NCBI GenBank assembly: GCA_903859715.1
Contig: CAIONS010000027.1
Location: 1 to 64,000 of the forward strand
Length of the DNA stretch: 64,000 nt
Source: an uncultured Opitutia bacterium
GTDB lineage: Bacteria > Verrucomicrobiota > Verrucomicrobiia > Opitutales > Opitutaceae
Direction of reading: 5' to 3'
Below are positions 17,761-26,158 of the stretch, piece after piece (position 1 is the stretch's first letter; each line of letters begins with the position of its first letter). A model generated the notes under the pieces. That model was not told the DNA's origin and did no database searches. It saw nothing but the letters and a program-made list of their open reading frames with translations. The translations under genes and the position numbers were made by a program.

Positions 17761-20700
17761 ATGCCTGAAGACACCGACCTTCTGAACCAATATGCCCAAA
17801 CGCGGTCCGAGGCTGCGTTTGCCGATTTTGTGCGGCGCCATGTCGACCTCGTCTATTCGGCGGCGATGCGCCGGGTGGGTGGCGACCGTAATCGGGCGCT
17901 CGAGGTCACGCAGGAGGTGTTTCTCTCGGCGGCGCGCCAAGCCCCGCGGCTGGCACGGCATCCGGCCCTGGCGGCCTGGCTGCATGTAAGCACGCGCAAC
18001 GCCGCCGCCAACCTGCGCCGCGCCGAGCAGCGCCGGGACCATCACACCCAACAAGCCCAAGCCATGCATGATCTTCAATCCACGCCATCCGCGGCGGCCG
18101 ATTGGACGCGGGTCCGGCCGGTGCTTGATGAAACCCTGGACCGGTTGAACGAGCGCGAGCGGGAGGCTGTCATTCTGCGGTTTTTTTCTGGCCGTTCCTA
18201 TGTCGAGATCGGCGCCGTGCTTTCTCTGACCGAGGATGCCGCGCGCAAGCAGGTCGGGCGGACTTTGGAGAAACTGCACCGGTTGCTCACCCAGCAGGGC
18301 GTGACGTCCAGCGAGCAGGCTTTGGCCACCGTGCTGAGGGAAAATGCCGTATTGGTTGCGCCGGCGGAGGTGGCGGCACTGATCACCCGTCATGCATTGG
18401 TCGGAGCGGGCGCCGGTGGTTCGGCAGCTCTGCTGCATCTGACGAAGGCCACGGCGTTGAAGATAGGCGCGTTGACGGCTCTCGTCGCGGCCGGGGTGGG
18501 ACTCGTGATTTACAGGAAAACCCCGCAACCGGAAACGACACGGCCGAATGTAGCGGCAACACCGGCTCCCGCGACCAAACCTCCCGTTTCCGCCGCGCCA
18601 GCCACCACTATCCCGGTGGCTGTCGCGGTGGACAACACCGTGGATGCGGAGCTGGCGCAGGCACTCGCCTATGACCAAGGTACGAAGACCCGCCGCGACT
18701 CCCGTCTGGCGGCCGAATGGTACCGGAAAGCGGGCGCCCACGGATCCGCCGCCGCGGAATTCCGACTCGGATATCTTTGTGAAGTCGGCGATGGCGTGCC
18801 GCAGAGCTACCAGGAGGCGCGGTCGCATTATGAGCGTGCTGTCGCCTTGGGCCTGCCTGCCGCGAATCTTCGTCTCGGCATCCTGGACCTGGAGGGATGG
18901 GGCGGTCCGCGCGATGTCGGGTCTGCGGTCCGGCGCATCACCCTAGCTGCCGATACGGGCGACCGGCCGGCGCAACGTGTCCTCTCCGGCATGTACTTTG
19001 GCGGCGTGGGGGTGAAGGCGGACCTGCACCAAGCACTGGCCTGGCAAACCCAGGCTGCCCGCGCGGATGATCCCAAGGCTGAAACCGATGTCGGGACCAT
19101 CCTGGGGTTGCTCGACCAGCAAAATGTCAACCTCGCGCGGGAATGGTATCAGCTATCGGCCGAGCAAGACTACGGGAATGGCCTGCTGGCGATGGCCTCA
19201 ACCTTTTTGCGTCCGGGAGCCTCTCCTGAACAGGTTAAGCAGGGGCGCCAATGGCTGGGGCTCGCGGCTGATAATGGCAGCGGCTCCGCGGCATTTTATC
19301 TCGCAGGTCTTGAGTTGCTGGGTTCGCCCTATGCCTCGCAGCCCGATGCTCCGAAGCGGGCGAAGGCATTGCTGGAAAAGGCCCGGGAAGAAGGAGAACA
19401 GCTCGCGGCCGAAGTGCTGGAGCTGGCGGCCTCGCGTCCCCTGGCGGCGGCGTTCCAATATGTGGTGACCGTGCCGCCGGACCAGAGATACTTGGCGAGC
19501 GCCATGGCGGCAGGGGCGCAGGCCAGGCCCGATGCCCACGGCTTTCTTCCCCCGGTGCTGGCCAAGATGGTCTCGCCGGTCTATCCAGCGGTCTTCCGCG
19601 TGACGGGCACGGAGGGCGAGGTTCTGGTTGATTTCGTCGTGGACACCACGGGCCGCCCGCGACGGATCAAGGCGGTCCGGGCGTCGCACCCGGGATTCAG
19701 CGATGCCGCGGTGCTGGCGGTCGAAAACTGGCGCTTCAACCCGGCGCAGATGAAAGGGCATGCGGTGGAGACCCACGTGCAGGTGCCGATCAATTTCAAA
19801 CTTTCCAACGTGGCGAACAGCGCCGATCCGATCCGCTGCGAAATCCAATCAATCCGCTGTGGCAGGGTGTCGGGCTCCATGGTCGATCTCCGGACCGAGG
19901 TCGAACGCCGCTCAGCTCCGGTGGACATGCCGATCGATGCTGACATCACGTTGAAATTGCTGAGCACGGCGCCGCTGGGGGTCCGGGCGTCGCGGGCTGT
20001 AGTGACGACGGCACAGGACGAGACGGGCGCGGACCTGAAGCTGCCGAATCCTTCCGATCTGTACGAAACGTCGGTCGGCATGGTTTCATCCGAGGCATTG
20101 AAAGCCGTTACCCTGCGGCCGCTTTCCATCCGGCTGGGTTTGCCGGCTTCAGATCCGAAAGCGCTGCGTTTACTGGAGGGGCGCGTGGAGTTGGTCATCC
20201 CGGACCTCGATCCGGGTTCCACGATCACAGTGCCCGGGATCCTGGCCACGGCTGGAACGCCGGTGCATGCCGCCGCTTTGACCGAAGAGGAGATCACGCT
20301 GATCATCTATGACCAGCAGGCCGCCGAAAAATACCGCGACGCAAAATTCGGGGAAGGTGGGCCGCAGGATTATGATTCCGGGCCGATGTTCAGCGCGCGG
20401 GCGGGAGCGGCTGCGCTGGGGGATTTGCCGCCGGCGGTGGTGAAGGCGATCGCGCAGCAATTTCAAAAGATGGCGGTGCAGATGAAAGCGAACGAACTGG
20501 CCGTCGGCATTTCCGATCCGCACGGGCATCTGGTGGGGGTTGAGTTCCGCACGAAGGACGGACTGCCGCTGCCGTACGCCCATAATGGCAACTATCACTC
20601 GAGCGGAATGCCGGGAAAGCCGGACCGGAGGTTCGATGTCTATGACCTTCGCGCTCCGATTCCGCCTGATGTGCAGCTGGTGTGTTGGGTCGCGACCAGA

Positions 20701-20772
20701 TCCTCGCTGGTCACGGTGCCGTTTCACTTTACGGACGTTCCTCTTCCTCTGCCTCCGTCCAAGTCCCAATAG
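17761..20772 (+). CDS. Membrane-tethered ECF sigma factor fused to Sel1 repeats and a TonB C-terminal domain
   Basis: A 1003-residue fusion. Residues about 8-95 form sigma region 2 (AFADFVRRHVDLVYSAAMRR, then EVTQEVFLSAAR). Residues about 121-180 form sigma region 4 (LNEREREAVILRFFSGRSYV, then the helix-turn-helix). One membrane helix lies at about 232-251. A Pro/Ala/Thr linker follows, then Sel1-like TPR repeats (about 295-560), a TonB C-terminal domain (about 596-680: SPVYPAVF and later VENWRFNPA), and about 320 unrecognised residues. A cytoplasmic sigma factor is thus tied to a large, presumably periplasmic part. No anti-sigma gene is adjacent, so the tail may replace it. The start at 17761 has AGGA upstream. 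The first 7 codons of the longer frame are unlikely. Confidence 0.8.
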   Translation: MPEDTDLLNQYAQTRSEAAFADFVRRHVDLVYSAAMRRVGGDRNRALEVTQEVFLSAARQAPRLARHPALAAWLHVSTRNAAANLRRAEQRRDHHTQQAQAMHDLQSTPSAAADWTRVRPVLDETLDRLNEREREAVILRFFSGRSYVEIGAVLSLTEDAARKQVGRTLEKLHRLLTQQGVTSSEQALATVLRENAVLVAPAEVAALITRHALVGAGAGGSAALLHLTKATALKIGALTALVAAGVGLVIYRKTPQPETTRPNVAATPAPATKPPVSAAPATTIPVAVAVDNTVDAELAQALAYDQGTKTRRDSRLAAEWYRKAGAHGSAAAEFRLGYLCEVGDGVPQSYQEARSHYERAVALGLPAANLRLGILDLEGWGGPRDVGSAVRRITLAADTGDRPAQRVLSGMYFGGVGVKADLHQALAWQTQAARADDPKAETDVGTILGLLDQQNVNLAREWYQLSAEQDYGNGLLAMASTFLRPGASPEQVKQGRQWLGLAADNGSGSAAFYLAGLELLGSPYASQPDAPKRAKALLEKAREEGEQLAAEVLELAASRPLAAAFQYVVTVPPDQRYLASAMAAGAQARPDAHGFLPPVLAKMVSPVYPAVFRVTGTEGEVLVDFVVDTTGRPRRIKAVRASHPGFSDAAVLAVENWRFNPAQMKGHAVETHVQVPINFKLSNVANSADPIRCEIQSIRCGRVSGSMVDLRTEVERRSAPVDMPIDADITLKLLSTAPLGVRASRAVVTTAQDETGADLKLPNPSDLYETSVGMVSSEALKAVTLRPLSIRLGLPASDPKALRLLEGRVELVIPDLDPGSTITVPGILATAGTPVHAAALTEEEITLIIYDQQAAEKYRDAKFGEGGPQDYDSGPMFSARAGAAALGDLPPAVVKAIAQQFQKMAVQMKANELAVGISDPHGHLVGVEFRTKDGLPLPYAHNGNYHSSGMPGKPDRRFDVYDLRAPIPPDVQLVCWVATRSSLVTVPFHFTDVPLPLPPSKSQ

Positions 20773-20799
20773 GGTATGCCGTGGCTGGTGTGATCCGGG

Positions 20800-22095
20800 T
20801 CAACTCTCCCCGCCCGCCCATTTGGGTTTCTGGCGCAGGTGGTAGAGGCGCTCGCCGGCCTTGGGTACGAGGAGGACGCCTTCCGCTTCCCGGTTCGCGT
20901 AGTCCTGCGGGCTGATCGTGCGCCAGTCGCGATAGCCGAGATTGATTTCGTGGCATTGGGCCTCGGTGAGGCCGGTGGCGAGGGTCACGCGCACGCGCGG
21001 GGTCTCGATGCCGGTGGTCTCGTCATAGGTGCCGATGCCATGGACGTGCGTGGAGTGCGCGAGCGTGCCCCAGGGCTCGTCCTTGAACTTGTCCCACTGC
21101 TTCAGGAAATAATCGCGGCAGTGGTACCCGATGCGGCGGATGTGTTCGCCGTGGGTCAGAGAGATCTCGTGCAGGTGCGGCGCGTAGATGATGAGTTCGC
21201 CGCCGTCGGCGACGACAGGCTCCAGCTTGTACATGCATTTGCCCGCGACCCAGAGCTCGTCGTACATCGGCGGTGCGCAGGAGAGCACGGTGTGGAACGG
21301 CTGGTCCTTGTAGGTGATGTGGAGTTCCTTCGACAGCTCGCTGGCGGAGTCCCATGCCTCCTCGGGCGTCCCGGCGAACAGGCCGGAAAATTTTCCGCCG
21401 TCACCGACCACCGGGCAGAAGCAGAGTTTCGGCACCGTGACCATGGCGCCGGCGCGGTCGACAACTTTCCGGACGGGCGTCCACTTGTTGCCGATGATCA
21501 TCGGGTTGGTGACGACGGCGCCGAGCCAGTGGAAGAAATTCAGGATGTCCGCGCCGCCGACCCCGGGGAACAGGTACTTGTTGCCGCCCGAGAAGCCGAC
21601 GACCTCGTGGGGGAAGACCGGTCCGCAAATGATGACGAGGTCGTACTCAAACAGCCGCCGGTTGACGTGCACGGGCACGTCCATCGCGAACAGCCCGCCC
21701 GAGAGCGCGTGGATTTCCGCGGCGGGAATGACCCCGAGGTCGCGCAGCGCCGCGGGATTGTCCCATTCGTGATTGATGAACTCGACGTCGCGATAAGCGG
21801 AAGTGCGTTCGGCGGCGGTGATCTCAACGCGGGCGTTGATGGCCTCGTCGGACATCGCGGGATGCGTCCCCAGCGCGATCATCACGTCGAACTTTTTCAC
21901 CACGGGGGCGAGCTGGGCATGGAGCGCCTTGAACATCAGCCCGATCGGCGCCGTGCGGGTCCCGTCGGGAATGATGAGGAGCACCCGCTGGTCGCGGCAG
22001 TCCGCGGCCGGGGCCGCGCGCGCGATTAGCGCCGCAGCCTCGGTGGCGGTGAGTTCGGCGCCGGCGGCGGCGGTGAGCTGGTGGGGAGCGGGCAT
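20800..22095 (-). CDS. LarA-family nickel-pincer racemase/epimerase (DUF2088)
   Basis: A 431-residue LarA homologue. Expected cofactor and metal residues are visible: His78 in GTHPAM, His163 in FPHEVVGFSGG, Lys173 in GGNKYLFPGVGG (attachment lysine for the nickel-pincer nucleotide) and His189 in NFFHW. LarA-type enzymes racemise or epimerise 2-hydroxy acids. It follows the IclR gene by 19 bp in a pectin locus, so a sugar-acid (aldonate) 2-epimerase role is more likely than lactate racemisation; this is inference. The cofactor makers larB, larC and larE are not in the window. ATG 22095 is chosen; the longer frame only overlaps iclR. Confidence 0.8.
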   Translation of the reverse strand: MPAPHQLTAAAGAELTATEAAALIARAAPAADCRDQRVLLIIPDGTRTAPIGLMFKALHAQLAPVVKKFDVMIALGTHPAMSDEAINARVEITAAERTSAYRDVEFINHEWDNPAALRDLGVIPAAEIHALSGGLFAMDVPVHVNRRLFEYDLVIICGPVFPHEVVGFSGGNKYLFPGVGGADILNFFHWLGAVVTNPMIIGNKWTPVRKVVDRAGAMVTVPKLCFCPVVGDGGKFSGLFAGTPEEAWDSASELSKELHITYKDQPFHTVLSCAPPMYDELWVAGKCMYKLEPVVADGGELIIYAPHLHEISLTHGEHIRRIGYHCRDYFLKQWDKFKDEPWGTLAHSTHVHGIGTYDETTGIETPRVRVTLATGLTEAQCHEINLGYRDWRTISPQDYANREAEGVLLVPKAGERLYHLRQKPKWAGGES

Positions 22096-22114
22096 GGCGG
22101 CGAGGCGGGAGGGA

Positions 22115-23026
22115 TCAGGGGCGGCTGGCGGTGTGGCCCAGCCGTTCGGATAGCTCGCTGGCGACGGTGCGCACCTTGCGGGCCATCTCGGGAATGCGGT
22201 CCTTGGTGAAGCGCAGCGTGGCGGCGGTGATGCCGATGGCGGCGGCCACCGTGCCGTCGGCGGCGAAGACCGGCGCGGCCAGGCAGCGGACACCCGGGTT
22301 GAACTCCTCATTGTCGAGACTGTAGCCGCGCTTGCGGGTGAGGTCGGCCTCCTTCCGGATCGCGCTGAGCGTCGTGAGCGTCTGCGGCGTGCGCGCCGTC
22401 GGCGCCGCCTGTGCGACCACCTCGGCCAGCCGGGCTTGGTGGAGGTAGGCGAGGAAGACCTTGCCGGTCGACGAGCAGTGGAGCTCCGCCAGAAAACCCG
22501 GGCGCGACGCGGCGCGGAGGGGGTGGGGACTGTCCTGCACCGCGAGGATCAGGGCGCGGTCGTCACAGGGGATCGCCAGGTGCGAGGTCTCGTCCGTGGT
22601 CTCGGTCAGCTGCTGCAGCAGCGGCAGTGCGAGTTCGCGGATCTCGGTGCCGGCGAGGGCGGCGTTGCCCAGCTGGATCAGCACGGGGCCGAGTTCGAAG
22701 CCGCCGCCGGTTTTGCGGGCCAGGCCCTCCAGCGAAAGCGTCGTCATGATCCGAAGCGTTGTCGTGACCGGGATTCGCAGCTCGCGCGCCAGTTCGGCGG
22801 CCTTGAGCCCGTCCGGGTGCCGGCCCAGCAGCTTGAGGATGCGGCAGGCGTTGCGCAGGTTCGGGATCACGTACCGCTCGGCGGTGGCGGATTTCACGGG
22901 CGGGGCGCGGCGGACGGGGGCGGACGGCACGGAGGGCACGGTTGGGATTTTTCGCCGGTTACCAAGTGAATAACGGACGCGCCTCAGCGGCGCGTTTTCT
23001 GGTTGCCTCAGCCTGCCGATGTTCAA
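22115..23026 (-). CDS. IclR-family transcriptional regulator of the pectin locus
   Basis: An up to 303-residue IclR protein. A winged helix lies at about 55-110 (NACRILKLLGRHPDGLKAAE, then TTTLRIMTTL), and a C-terminal ligand-binding domain contains SSTGKVFLAYL, RGYSLDNEEFNPGVRCLAAP and GITAAT. The first 40-odd residues are unlike the family. A GTG start at the VKSATAERYV segment is a plausible alternative to ATG 23026. It is co-transcribed with the LarA-like gene and divergent from kduI. A 16-bp palindrome at 23039-23054 is a candidate operator. A KdgR-like response to a pectin breakdown product is inferred. Confidence 0.88.
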   Translation of the reverse strand: MNIGRLRQPENAPLRRVRYSLGNRRKIPTVPSVPSAPVRRAPPVKSATAERYVIPNLRNACRILKLLGRHPDGLKAAELARELRIPVTTTLRIMTTLSLEGLARKTGGGFELGPVLIQLGNAALAGTEIRELALPLLQQLTETTDETSHLAIPCDDRALILAVQDSPHPLRAASRPGFLAELHCSSTGKVFLAYLHQARLAEVVAQAAPTARTPQTLTTLSAIRKEADLTRKRGYSLDNEEFNPGVRCLAAPVFAADGTVAAAIGITAATLRFTKDRIPEMARKVRTVASELSERLGHTASRP

Positions 23027-23038
23027 ATATGAAATGCA

Positions 23039-23054
23039 AGTTCATTAGTGAACT
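23039..23054. promoter_or_regulatory. Candidate IclR operator in the iclR-kduI divergent region
   Basis: AGTTCA-TTAG-TGAACT is a perfect 6-bp inverted repeat with a 4-bp spacer, 13 bp upstream of the longest iclR start. It lies in a relatively AT-rich patch between the divergent transcripts, as expected for an autoregulating IclR protein. Confidence 0.5.
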
Positions 23055-23275
23055 GATGCTTTCACCCCCGTTTGCCCTCTGGCCTTCGCGCCGGCTCCCG
23101 CCGGTGCGCCGCTTCCGGAGCAGCCGGCGACCGACCCCAGTCCCTCGACCAAGATGAATTGCCCCTCCTCCGGATGGCGCCCGCCCGGTGCCAGCCCTTT
23201 GCCCGTCCGCGCCGGCTTTCGCCGCCTGGTCCGTTTCTTCCCGCGCGCCGCGTTCGTCCCGGTCTCGCGGTCGAA

Positions 23276-23299
23276 CCGGCCGGACTCGAAGCCGGCCGG
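23276..23299 (+). promoter_or_regulatory. GC hairpin just before the kduI start codon
   Basis: CCGGCCGG (23276-23283) pairs with CCGGCCGG (23292-23299) around ACTCGAAG, ending 9 bp before the kduI ATG. No Shine-Dalgarno is apparent, so the structure could limit initiation; function is unproven. Confidence 0.35.
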
Positions 23300-23308
23300 C
23301 CTTTCATC

Positions 23309-24139
23309 ATGAAACTGCACGACAGCCTTTATCCGGCAATGGCCACGGCCTTTGCAACGGACGACCTGCGGAAGGAATTTCTCATTGCCGGATTGTTCCG
23401 GCCGGACTCGGCGGAATTTCACTACTGGGACACCGACCGCACCGTGCTCGGCGGCGTCCTGCCTCTGTCGCAGGAGGTGCCATTGCCCAGCCCGACGGAG
23501 CTGCGCAGCGCCCATTTCCTGGAGCGGCGCGAAGCCGGCGTGGTCAACCTGGGCGGACCCGGGTTCATCCGCGTCGACGGTATCGAGCACCGCCTCGAGC
23601 CGCTGGATGCGCTCTACCTGGGTCGGGGCGCGAAGGATGTCGTCTTCGGCTCGCAGGGCACTGGCCAGCCGGCGCGCTTCTGGCTGCTCAGCTATCCGGC
23701 CCATGTGGCCTACCCGACACGGCACGTCGCTTTCCGTGATGTGGCTGGGGCGCGGCTCGGCCAGCGGGAAAGCGCCAACGAGCGCACGCTCTACAAGCTC
23801 ATCCACCCCGGCGCTTTTCCGACCTGCCAGGTGGTCATGGGTGTCACCCGACTCGAGCCCGGCAGCGTCTGGAACACCATGCCACCCCACACGCACCTGC
23901 GCCGTTCGGAGATCTACCTGTACTTCAACCTGCCGCCCGGCCAGGTGGTCTTCCATTTCATGGGTCGGCCCCAGGAAACACGGCATCTCATCGTGCGCGA
24001 AGGCGAGGCCGTGCTCTCGCCGCCGTGGTCGATCCACTGTGGCGCCGGCACGTCGAACTACAGCTTTGTCTGGGGCATGGGCGGCGAGAACCAGGAGTTC
24101 ACCGACATGGATCCCGCGCCGCTCGCGGCGCTGCGCTGA
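23309..24139 (+). CDS. kduI: 5-dehydro-4-deoxy-D-glucuronate isomerase
   Basis: A 276-residue KduI protein. The zinc ligands fit His194 and His196 in PPHTHLRRSEIYLYF, Glu201 in the same segment, and His243 in WSIHCGAG. It isomerises 5-keto-4-deoxyuronate, the product of unsaturated galacturonate from pectin, to 2,5-diketo-3-deoxygluconate in the cytoplasm. It is the first gene of the plus-strand pectin operon, 6 bp before kduD. ATG 23309 matches the family start; a long in-frame extension upstream is intergenic. Confidence 0.93.
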   Translation: MKLHDSLYPAMATAFATDDLRKEFLIAGLFRPDSAEFHYWDTDRTVLGGVLPLSQEVPLPSPTELRSAHFLERREAGVVNLGGPGFIRVDGIEHRLEPLDALYLGRGAKDVVFGSQGTGQPARFWLLSYPAHVAYPTRHVAFRDVAGARLGQRESANERTLYKLIHPGAFPTCQVVMGVTRLEPGSVWNTMPPHTHLRRSEIYLYFNLPPGQVVFHFMGRPQETRHLIVREGEAVLSPPWSIHCGAGTSNYSFVWGMGGENQEFTDMDPAPLAALR

Positions 24140-24145
24140 CCGCCC

Positions 24146-24913
24146 ATGGCTGCCGTGCTCGAGACCTTCCGGCTGAATGGCAGGGTGGCGATCGTCACCG
24201 GCGCCTCGCGCGGGCTCGGCGCGGACATGGCGGTCGCGCTGGCGGAAGCCGGGGCCGATGTCGCCTTCGTCGCGCGTGGCGACACCTCTGCCGTCACCCG
24301 CGCGGTCACGAAGCTCGGCCGGCGCAGCTGCACCGTCGCCATCGATGTCGGCGCGGGGGCCGCGGCCGAGCACATCCTGCAGACCGTCATGGCCCGGCTG
24401 GGTCCGCCCGACATCCTGGTGAACAATGCCGGCATCATCCGCCGCGCGGCGTTCCTCGAGTTTACCGGGGCCGACTGGGATGATGTCATGAACGTGAACC
24501 TCCGCGCGGCGTTCCAGCTGAGCCAGCGTTTCGCGGTCGCGCTGGTGGCGCGAAAGGCCCCGGGCAAAATCATCAACACCGCCTCGCTGCTCTCGTTCCA
24601 GGGCGGACTCCGGGTCGCCTCCTATGCCGCCGCGAAGAGCGGGCTGGCCGGCCTGACCCGCGCGATGGCCAACGAGCTCGCCCCGCTTGGCATCAATGTG
24701 AACGCGATTGTGCCCGGCTACATGGCGACCGACAACACCGCGGCGCTGCGCGCCGACCCGATTCGCCAGCGCGCCATCCTTGAGCGCATCCCGGCGGACC
24801 GCTGGGGTGAGCCGGCCGATCTGAAAGGGGCCGTTGTCTTTCTCGCCTCCGCGGCCTCAGACTATGTCCACGGCATTACCCTGCCGGTCGATGGCGGCTG
24901 GCTTGCCCGCTAA
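24146..24913 (+). CDS. kduD: 2-dehydro-3-deoxy-D-gluconate 5-dehydrogenase
   Basis: A 255-residue classical SDR. VTGASRGLGADMA is the NAD-binding loop, NNAGI follows, SYAAAKSG holds the catalytic Tyr and Lys, and VNAIVPGYMATDNT is typical of KduD. It reduces 2,5-diketo-3-deoxygluconate to KDG after KduI. KDG would then need a kinase and aldolase encoded elsewhere. It follows kduI by 6 bp and precedes the DUF4861 gene by 12 bp. Confidence 0.9.
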   Translation: MAAVLETFRLNGRVAIVTGASRGLGADMAVALAEAGADVAFVARGDTSAVTRAVTKLGRRSCTVAIDVGAGAAAEHILQTVMARLGPPDILVNNAGIIRRAAFLEFTGADWDDVMNVNLRAAFQLSQRFAVALVARKAPGKIINTASLLSFQGGLRVASYAAAKSGLAGLTRAMANELAPLGINVNAIVPGYMATDNTAALRADPIRQRAILERIPADRWGEPADLKGAVVFLASAASDYVHGITLPVDGGWLAR

Positions 24914-24925
24914 CCCCGATTCCCC

Positions 24926-26158
24926 ATGAAACCCCTCCGTTTCGCCATCTTGCTTGTGGCGGCCGGCCTCCTGTCGCGGTTGCCCGCGGCCGAGCGGCTC
25001 ACCGTCACGGTCACGCACACGCTGAGCATCGCGCGCCCGGCTGAGACCATCAGTGTGCCATGGTCCCGCGTCGCGGAAATCCTGCCCGGTGCGCAGATCT
25101 ACCATCTCGAGGTCAGGGACGCCGCCGGTCACGTGTTGCCCTATCAGGTCACCAATCTCGCGCCGACCCTCAAGGACCCCACCGGCCGGGGCGCGGCGTA
25201 TGGTGAGCTCCTTTTCCAGCATGATTTTGCGGCGGGAGAAAAATCCGCCGGATTCACGATCGAGAAGATTGCCGCGATCACGCCACCGTTCCCCGTCCAG
25301 GCGTTCGCCCGCTATGTGCCCGAGCGGCTCGATGATTTTGCGTGGGAAAACGACAGGATCGCCCATCGCATCTACGGGCCCGGCCTCGCTGCCCCCGCGC
25401 CCCCCGGCTCGGGCAAGGAAGTGCTCGTCTCCAGCGGCATCGACGTCTGGTGCAAGCGCGTCAGCTATCCCATCGTCGACCGCTGGTACAACAAGGGCCA
25501 TAATTTCTTTCACAAGTACGACCTCAGCGAGGGCATGGACATGTACAACGTCGGCCAAACCCGCGGGTGCGGCGGCACGGGCATCTGGGACGGCCACCGG
25601 CTGTTCGTCGGCCGCAACTATCAAACGTGGAAGGTCCTCGCGAACGGCCCGATCCGCGCGGTGTTTGAACTCACCTACGATGCCTGGGACGCGAACGGTC
25701 TGAAGGTGGCCGAGACGAAGCGCTTCACCATCGATGCCGGGCATAACCTCGACCAGATGGAAAGCACGTTCACGGTGACCGGGGGCTCCGCCAAGGAGCT
25801 GACGGTCGCCATCGGCCTGGACAAAAGCCCGACGGACAAGGGTCAGGATCCGAAAATTGATTTCACGACCGTGGCGGCCGATGGCTCACTCGCGCAGTGG
25901 ATCGTGCAAACGACCCACGGCTCGCTCGGCACGGCCGCCATCGTGTCCGGCGACGCCTTCCGCGGCTATGCCGAGGACGAGCACAACCAGCTGGTGCTGG
26001 CGAAGGTCACCCCCGGCCAGCCTTTGCGCTATTGCATTGGGGCCGGCTGGTCGCTGGCCGGCGAATTCACCACCGAGCAGACCTGGACCGATTACGTCGC
26101 GGCCTGTGCTGCGCGCATGCGTTCGCCGGTCACGGTCACGGTCGGAACTGTCCCCTGA
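24926..26158 (+). CDS. DUF4861 family exported protein
   Basis: A 410-residue protein with a signal peptide (about 1-22, MKPLRFAILLVAAGLLSRLP then AAA) and a beta-rich body with GMDMYNVGQTRGCGG, HRLFVGRNYQTWKVL and GHNLDQMESTF, matching the DUF4861 family. Members are common in pectin and uronate loci of Bacteroidota and Verrucomicrobiota, so a role on oligogalacturonides in the periplasm is inferred; the reaction is not known to me. Its stop overlaps the start of the next gene by one base (TGATG). Confidence 0.75.
   Translation: MKPLRFAILLVAAGLLSRLPAAERLTVTVTHTLSIARPAETISVPWSRVAEILPGAQIYHLEVRDAAGHVLPYQVTNLAPTLKDPTGRGAAYGELLFQHDFAAGEKSAGFTIEKIAAITPPFPVQAFARYVPERLDDFAWENDRIAHRIYGPGLAAPAPPGSGKEVLVSSGIDVWCKRVSYPIVDRWYNKGHNFFHKYDLSEGMDMYNVGQTRGCGGTGIWDGHRLFVGRNYQTWKVLANGPIRAVFELTYDAWDANGLKVAETKRFTIDAGHNLDQMESTFTVTGGSAKELTVAIGLDKSPTDKGQDPKIDFTTVAADGSLAQWIVQTTHGSLGTAAIVSGDAFRGYAEDEHNQLVLAKVTPGQPLRYCIGAGWSLAGEFTTEQTWTDYVAACAARMRSPVTVTVGTVP

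Noticed and set aside
22978-22998. GC hairpin followed by TTTT on plus near the iclR start, as a terminator
   Set aside because: Nothing is transcribed on plus into it; it lies in the doubtful N-terminal extension of iclR and is probably chance.
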